This document shows, piece by piece, positions 33,052 to 35,635 of a stretch of DNA of 35,635 nucleotides; within the stretch, counting starts at the first letter, position 1; each line of letters opens with the position of its first letter. This stretch comes from Bacteroidales bacterium UBA1735. Its GTDB lineage: Bacteria > Bacteroidota > Bacteroidia > Bacteroidales > Paludibacteraceae. The translations under genes and the position numbers were made by a program. The notes under the pieces are model-generated. The model worked only from the letters and a program-made list of their open reading frames with translations, was not told where the DNA came from and searched no databases. The stretch lies in NCBI GenBank assembly GCA_002315745.1, contig DCID01000037.1, forward strand, positions 9,620 to 45,254. Direction: 5' to 3'.

Positions 33052-34410
33052 ATGGAAAAACGAGATTTGTCCTTTCGGCAACTTTTCAATCTAAGTTTTG
33101 GCTTTTTTGGAGTACAGATTGCGTATGCGTTACAGTCTGCTAATATCTCACGTATATTTGCGACCTTAGGTGCTGATCCTCACCAGCTTAGTTTCTTTTG
33201 GATTCTTCCCCCACTGATGGGTATGATTGTGCAGCCTATTATTGGTAAGTATAGTGATAAAACATGGTGCCGCTTTGGGCGTCGTATGCCCTACTTGATT
33301 GTAGGTGCGCTGATTGCCGTGGCTGTGATGGTGCTGTTACCTAACGCGGGTGATTTTACCTTTGCGCAATCGGCTTTCTTAGGCTTAAATGCGGCGATGT
33401 GGTTTGGACTATTCTCTCTCATGTTCCTCGATACCTCTATTAATATAGCGATGCAGCCGTTTAAGATGATGGTGGGCGATATGGTAAATGAAAAACAAAA
33501 GGGTACAGCGTATGCGATTCAATCTGCTCTCTGTAATGCGGGCTCGATATGTGGCTATATCTTCCCCATCTTCTTTACGTGGATAGGAATTGCTAATACG
33601 GCGGCGGAGGGCGTTATTCCGGATTCTGTTAAATGGTCCTTCTATGTGGGTGCTGCCATTCTTATTCTCTGTGTGCTCTACACGTTTGCGACTGTTAAGG
33701 AAATGAATCCTGAGGAATATGCTGCTTTTCATAACCTAACAGATACGAAGAAAAGTCCTAACAATGTCCTAACATCGTCCCAACATGACGCATCTTTTAT
33801 TAGGCTGTTGATAGATGCTCCATCTACCTTTTGGACTGTCGGTCTCGTGCAATTCTTCTGCTGGGCGGCATTTATGTATATGTGGACATACTCCAATGGA
33901 GCTATTGCTACCCAATGTTATGGTTGGGATGGAGTGAGTACGGCTGCTGAATCGTTCCAAACCGCTGGTAACTGGGTGGGCGTAGTCTTTTGCGTACAGG
34001 CTGTAGGATCCCTCTTGTGGGCACTTGTCTTGCCTGTCTTGGAGAAATATTTTGGCAATAAAGGCGCGTATGCCATCTCGCTCATTGTGGGTGCGATTGG
34101 TTTTATCTCTATCCTATGGGTGGCTAATCCATACGTGCTGTGGCTTTGTTATGCATTGGTGGGTGCCGCTTGGGCAGCCATGTTGGCATTGCCTTTCACC
34201 ATCTTGACCAACTCGCTCAAGGGTGGAAACATGGGGTACTATTTAGGACTGTTTAACTGCACTATCTGTGTTCCGCAGATTGTAGCAGCACTTTGCGGAG
34301 GTTTACTCCTTAATTATATATGCGCAGGCGCACAAGTGGGTATGTTGGCTGTAGCGGGCGTGCTGCTGCTGTTAGGCGCAGTGAGCGTGGCTTTGATTGA
34401 AGAAAAATAA
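33052..34410 (+). CDS. MFS sugar symporter, SLC45/GPH-like
   Basis: 452 residues with about twelve hydrophobic segments. The N-terminal MSFGFFGVQIAYALQSANISRIF-like start, PPLMGMIVQPIIGKYSDKTW and the RFGRRMPYLI loop (RxGRRxPY) match the sucrose/maltose symporters related to plant SUT and animal SLC45 proteins, as often found in Bacteroidota sugar loci. It probably imports a disaccharide with a cation across the inner membrane. Residues ~235-245 in the long central loop between helices 6 and 7 come from an 11-bp tandem repeat (33755-33787). The lipoprotein gene follows after 18 bases, and the operon continues to a SusC-like receptor. Confidence 0.85.
   Translation: MEKRDLSFRQLFNLSFGFFGVQIAYALQSANISRIFATLGADPHQLSFFWILPPLMGMIVQPIIGKYSDKTWCRFGRRMPYLIVGALIAVAVMVLLPNAGDFTFAQSAFLGLNAAMWFGLFSLMFLDTSINIAMQPFKMMVGDMVNEKQKGTAYAIQSALCNAGSICGYIFPIFFTWIGIANTAAEGVIPDSVKWSFYVGAAILILCVLYTFATVKEMNPEEYAAFHNLTDTKKSPNNVLTSSQHDASFIRLLIDAPSTFWTVGLVQFFCWAAFMYMWTYSNGAIATQCYGWDGVSTAAESFQTAGNWVGVVFCVQAVGSLLWALVLPVLEKYFGNKGAYAISLIVGAIGFISILWVANPYVLWLCYALVGAAWAAMLALPFTILTNSLKGGNMGYYLGLFNCTICVPQIVAALCGGLLLNYICAGAQVGMLAVAGVLLLLGAVSVALIEEK
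33755..33787 (+). repeat. 11-bp tandem repeat (3 copies) in the symporter gene
   Basis: GTCCTAACAAT (33755-33765), GTCCTAACATC (33766-33776) and GTCCCAACATG (33777-33787) are three adjacent, slightly diverged 11-bp units, read in different frames as SPNNVLTSSQH in the central cytoplasmic loop. The unit length equals that of the repeat in the desulfidase gene but the sequence is different. Confidence 0.75.
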
Positions 34411-34428
34411 ATTAAATGATATAACACG

Positions 34429-35409
34429 ATGAAACACAATTTTTCATTATTGTTGCTGTCGGTCATCGCGGTATGGATGGTAAGCTGTAAGCCGGCTACC
34501 GTTGATATCAATGAGGACTTGAAACGGCAAACGGAGGAGACGTTCATGAAAGCGCCTGCTCGTAGTTATCTGTATTCGGATGGCAGTAATTTGCGCATTG
34601 TCGAGTATGCCTTTGATAAGGCGAGTCAGACATCTGTCCGTAAGGAGCTTAATTTTAAGCAAGCCGCGACGTATGTTGGCTTGCAGTCGGAGAACTACAC
34701 CTATGCATGGGGTGAGTTTGGTAAGGGTATGTTTGGCCGTTACATCAATTTGACAGGTAGTACCAATCGTGTACTTTTCTATCTCAATGATATCATTACG
34801 GATAACGACTTGGTGGAGATGACCATTGCTGAACCCCGTGCCGACATGGCGGATAATATGATTAAGGGTCTGACCGCATCCGGATCGTGGGGAGCAGAAG
34901 ATCCTACATATGTGCTGCAATTGATTTGGAAAGATTCGTTTGTGGTGGAGTGGAAACAGCAAGGTAAGATTCAGATACCTGATACGGTTAGAAAACGTAT
35001 CCCTCTATCTAATGTCTACGACACAATCGGTATAGATTCATGTTTGTACTATTCTTACGCTTTCTTTAATGGCGCAAGCAATAAAGAGGCTGTGAAGAAA
35101 ACGGACATTAGACGTAACACCGTCATCCCGAGAGACTCTATAGAGCCCAAACTCAGTGATCCGACTAAGAATGATACGATGATTAAATATACCGTCATCG
35201 AAAATCCGGTAACGCCTCTCAGTGTAGAAAATTATGCTTTCTGGACAATTGCGGATATTACCACTTCGGGCGCAGATCAGAACTTGGATGTGTTGGTGGC
35301 TGAACAGGGTAAGGATACCATTAAGTTAGCGATCACCGCTTACGAATATGATTCGGTATTAGGAGAAGGTTCATTTAATTTAAACAATGTACGCTATGAA
35401 AAACAATAA
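34429..35409 (+). CDS. Lipoprotein of unknown function
   Basis: 326 residues. A lipoprotein signal peptide ends in MVSC (Cys20), so the mature protein is lipid-anchored, probably in the outer membrane. The body is rich in strands and hydroxylated residues, with segments SENYTYAWGEFGKGMFGRYINLTGS, LTASGSWGAEDPTYVLQLIWKDSF and VENYAFWTIADITTSGADQNLDVLVAEQGKDTIKLAI. I do not recognise a family. It lies between a sugar symporter and a SusC-like gene, overlapping the latter by 14 bases, so a role in binding or processing an uptake substrate is plausible but unproven. Confidence 0.8.
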   Translation: MKHNFSLLLLSVIAVWMVSCKPATVDINEDLKRQTEETFMKAPARSYLYSDGSNLRIVEYAFDKASQTSVRKELNFKQAATYVGLQSENYTYAWGEFGKGMFGRYINLTGSTNRVLFYLNDIITDNDLVEMTIAEPRADMADNMIKGLTASGSWGAEDPTYVLQLIWKDSFVVEWKQQGKIQIPDTVRKRIPLSNVYDTIGIDSCLYYSYAFFNGASNKEAVKKTDIRRNTVIPRDSIEPKLSDPTKNDTMIKYTVIENPVTPLSVENYAFWTIADITTSGADQNLDVLVAEQGKDTIKLAITAYEYDSVLGEGSFNLNNVRYEKQ

Positions 35410-35635
35410 TCTTCGTATTTATTTCCTCTCCTTATTTATAATAATAGGGATGACGGCTTTCGCGCAGGTGAATATTCAAGGTACAGTAGTAGATGCTGCG
35501 ACGGGTGAACCTATCATTGGTGCTACTATAGTCGTGGTGGGTACAACGGATGGTACGATTACCGACTTTGATGGTAACTTCTTAGTGAATGTACCTGCTA
35601 ATGCCACCCTGCAAATCTCTTATGTGGGTTATAAA
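35396..35635 (+). CDS. SusC-like TonB-dependent receptor, N-terminal part (cut by window edge)
   Basis: The first 80 residues are present. A signal peptide (residues 1-24, ending TAFAQ) is followed by the carboxypeptidase-regulatory-like domain seen at the N-terminus of SusC-type receptors: VNIQGTVVDAATGEPIIGATIVV, then TDGTITDFDGNF and LQISYVGYK. The barrel and plug would lie beyond the window. SusC proteins import glycans or other large ligands across the outer membrane with TonB energy. The ATG at 35396 overlaps the lipoprotein end by 14 bases, indicating one operon with the symporter. A SusD partner would be expected next. Confidence 0.88.
   Translation, partial: MKNNNLRIYFLSLFIIIGMTAFAQVNIQGTVVDAATGEPIIGATIVVVGTTDGTITDFDGNFLVNVPANATLQISYVGYK

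Noticed and set aside
34447..34962. 171-residue minus-strand open frame opposite the lipoprotein gene
   Set aside because: The lipoprotein frame has a clear signal peptide and operon context. The reverse frame has neither.
1..35635. tRNA, rRNA or transposase genes
   Set aside because: No cloverleaf-like stretch, rRNA-like block or transposase motif was seen. All gaps above 100 bases are explained by divergent promoters.

Overview
The window looks like a chromosomal segment of a member of the Bacteroidota, most likely order Bacteroidales. The evidence is: six promoters of the form TTG-N19/20-TAnnTTTG at the heads of transcription units; a SusC-type TonB-dependent receptor start at the right edge; a DUF4954 protein; a DUF7033-type deacetylase; an HU-LysM membrane protein; and exported proteins ending in YDLxGR-type tails. 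No rRNA, tRNA, CRISPR array, complete IS element or phage gene was seen.

Layout. (1) 1-6341, minus strand: one tight operon reading dnaN, DEDDh exonuclease, DUF4954 beta-helix protein, RNase Z, radA, and a partial outer-membrane barrel protein; gaps run from a 1-base overlap to 19 bases, with one promoter upstream of dnaN. (2) 6518-8809, plus: mutS2, divergent from dnaN. (3) 8814-10598, minus: a secreted BspA-type leucine-rich-repeat protein. (4) 10753-16692, plus: a surface-glycan operon with a GT4 glycosyltransferase, exported tyrosine phosphatase, Wzx-type flippase, exported CotH-like kinase and GT2 glycosyltransferase, every junction overlapping. (5) 16676-32882, minus: a twelve-gene co-directional run reading recQ, rimO, HU, HU-TM-LysM, uvrA, ABC-F ATPase, DUF7033 deacetylase, GT4, radical SAM/SPASM enzyme, GT2, phosphoethanolamine-transferase-like enzyme, L-cysteine desulfidase/serine dehydratase-like enzyme. 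(6) 33052-35635, plus: an SLC45/GPH-like sugar symporter, an unrecognised lipoprotein and the start of a SusC-like receptor, probably a nutrient-uptake locus.

How the genes fit together. The left and centre-right parts hold DNA replication and repair, RNA/ribosome maturation and nucleoid functions (clamp, exonuclease, RadA, MutS2, RecQ, UvrA, HU). The centre holds two facing sets of cell-surface glycan genes that meet tail to tail with a 17-base overlap at 16676-16692. The glycan genes include glycosyltransferases, a flippase, a deacetylase-like protein, an alkaline-phosphatase-fold transferase and a radical SAM enzyme, so surface-polymer assembly and decoration is the likely theme.

The most unusual feature is a dense set of short repeats lying mostly inside genes and in frame. 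Three copies of a palindrome read as LTPxPxxPKxxG (one in the ABC-F gene, two in rimO). A CAGCGAAGCGGTC-type double repeat occurs in a GT4 gene and again in rimO, in opposite orientation relative to the gene. There are 11-bp tandem repeats in two genes, two different palindromes in the deacetylase gene, and an intergenic palindrome flanked by 12-bp direct repeats at the end of uvrA. rimO alone carries three such inserts. The other notable items are the HU-TM-LysM protein, which could link DNA to the cell wall, and the exported kinase/phosphatase pair in the glycan operon.
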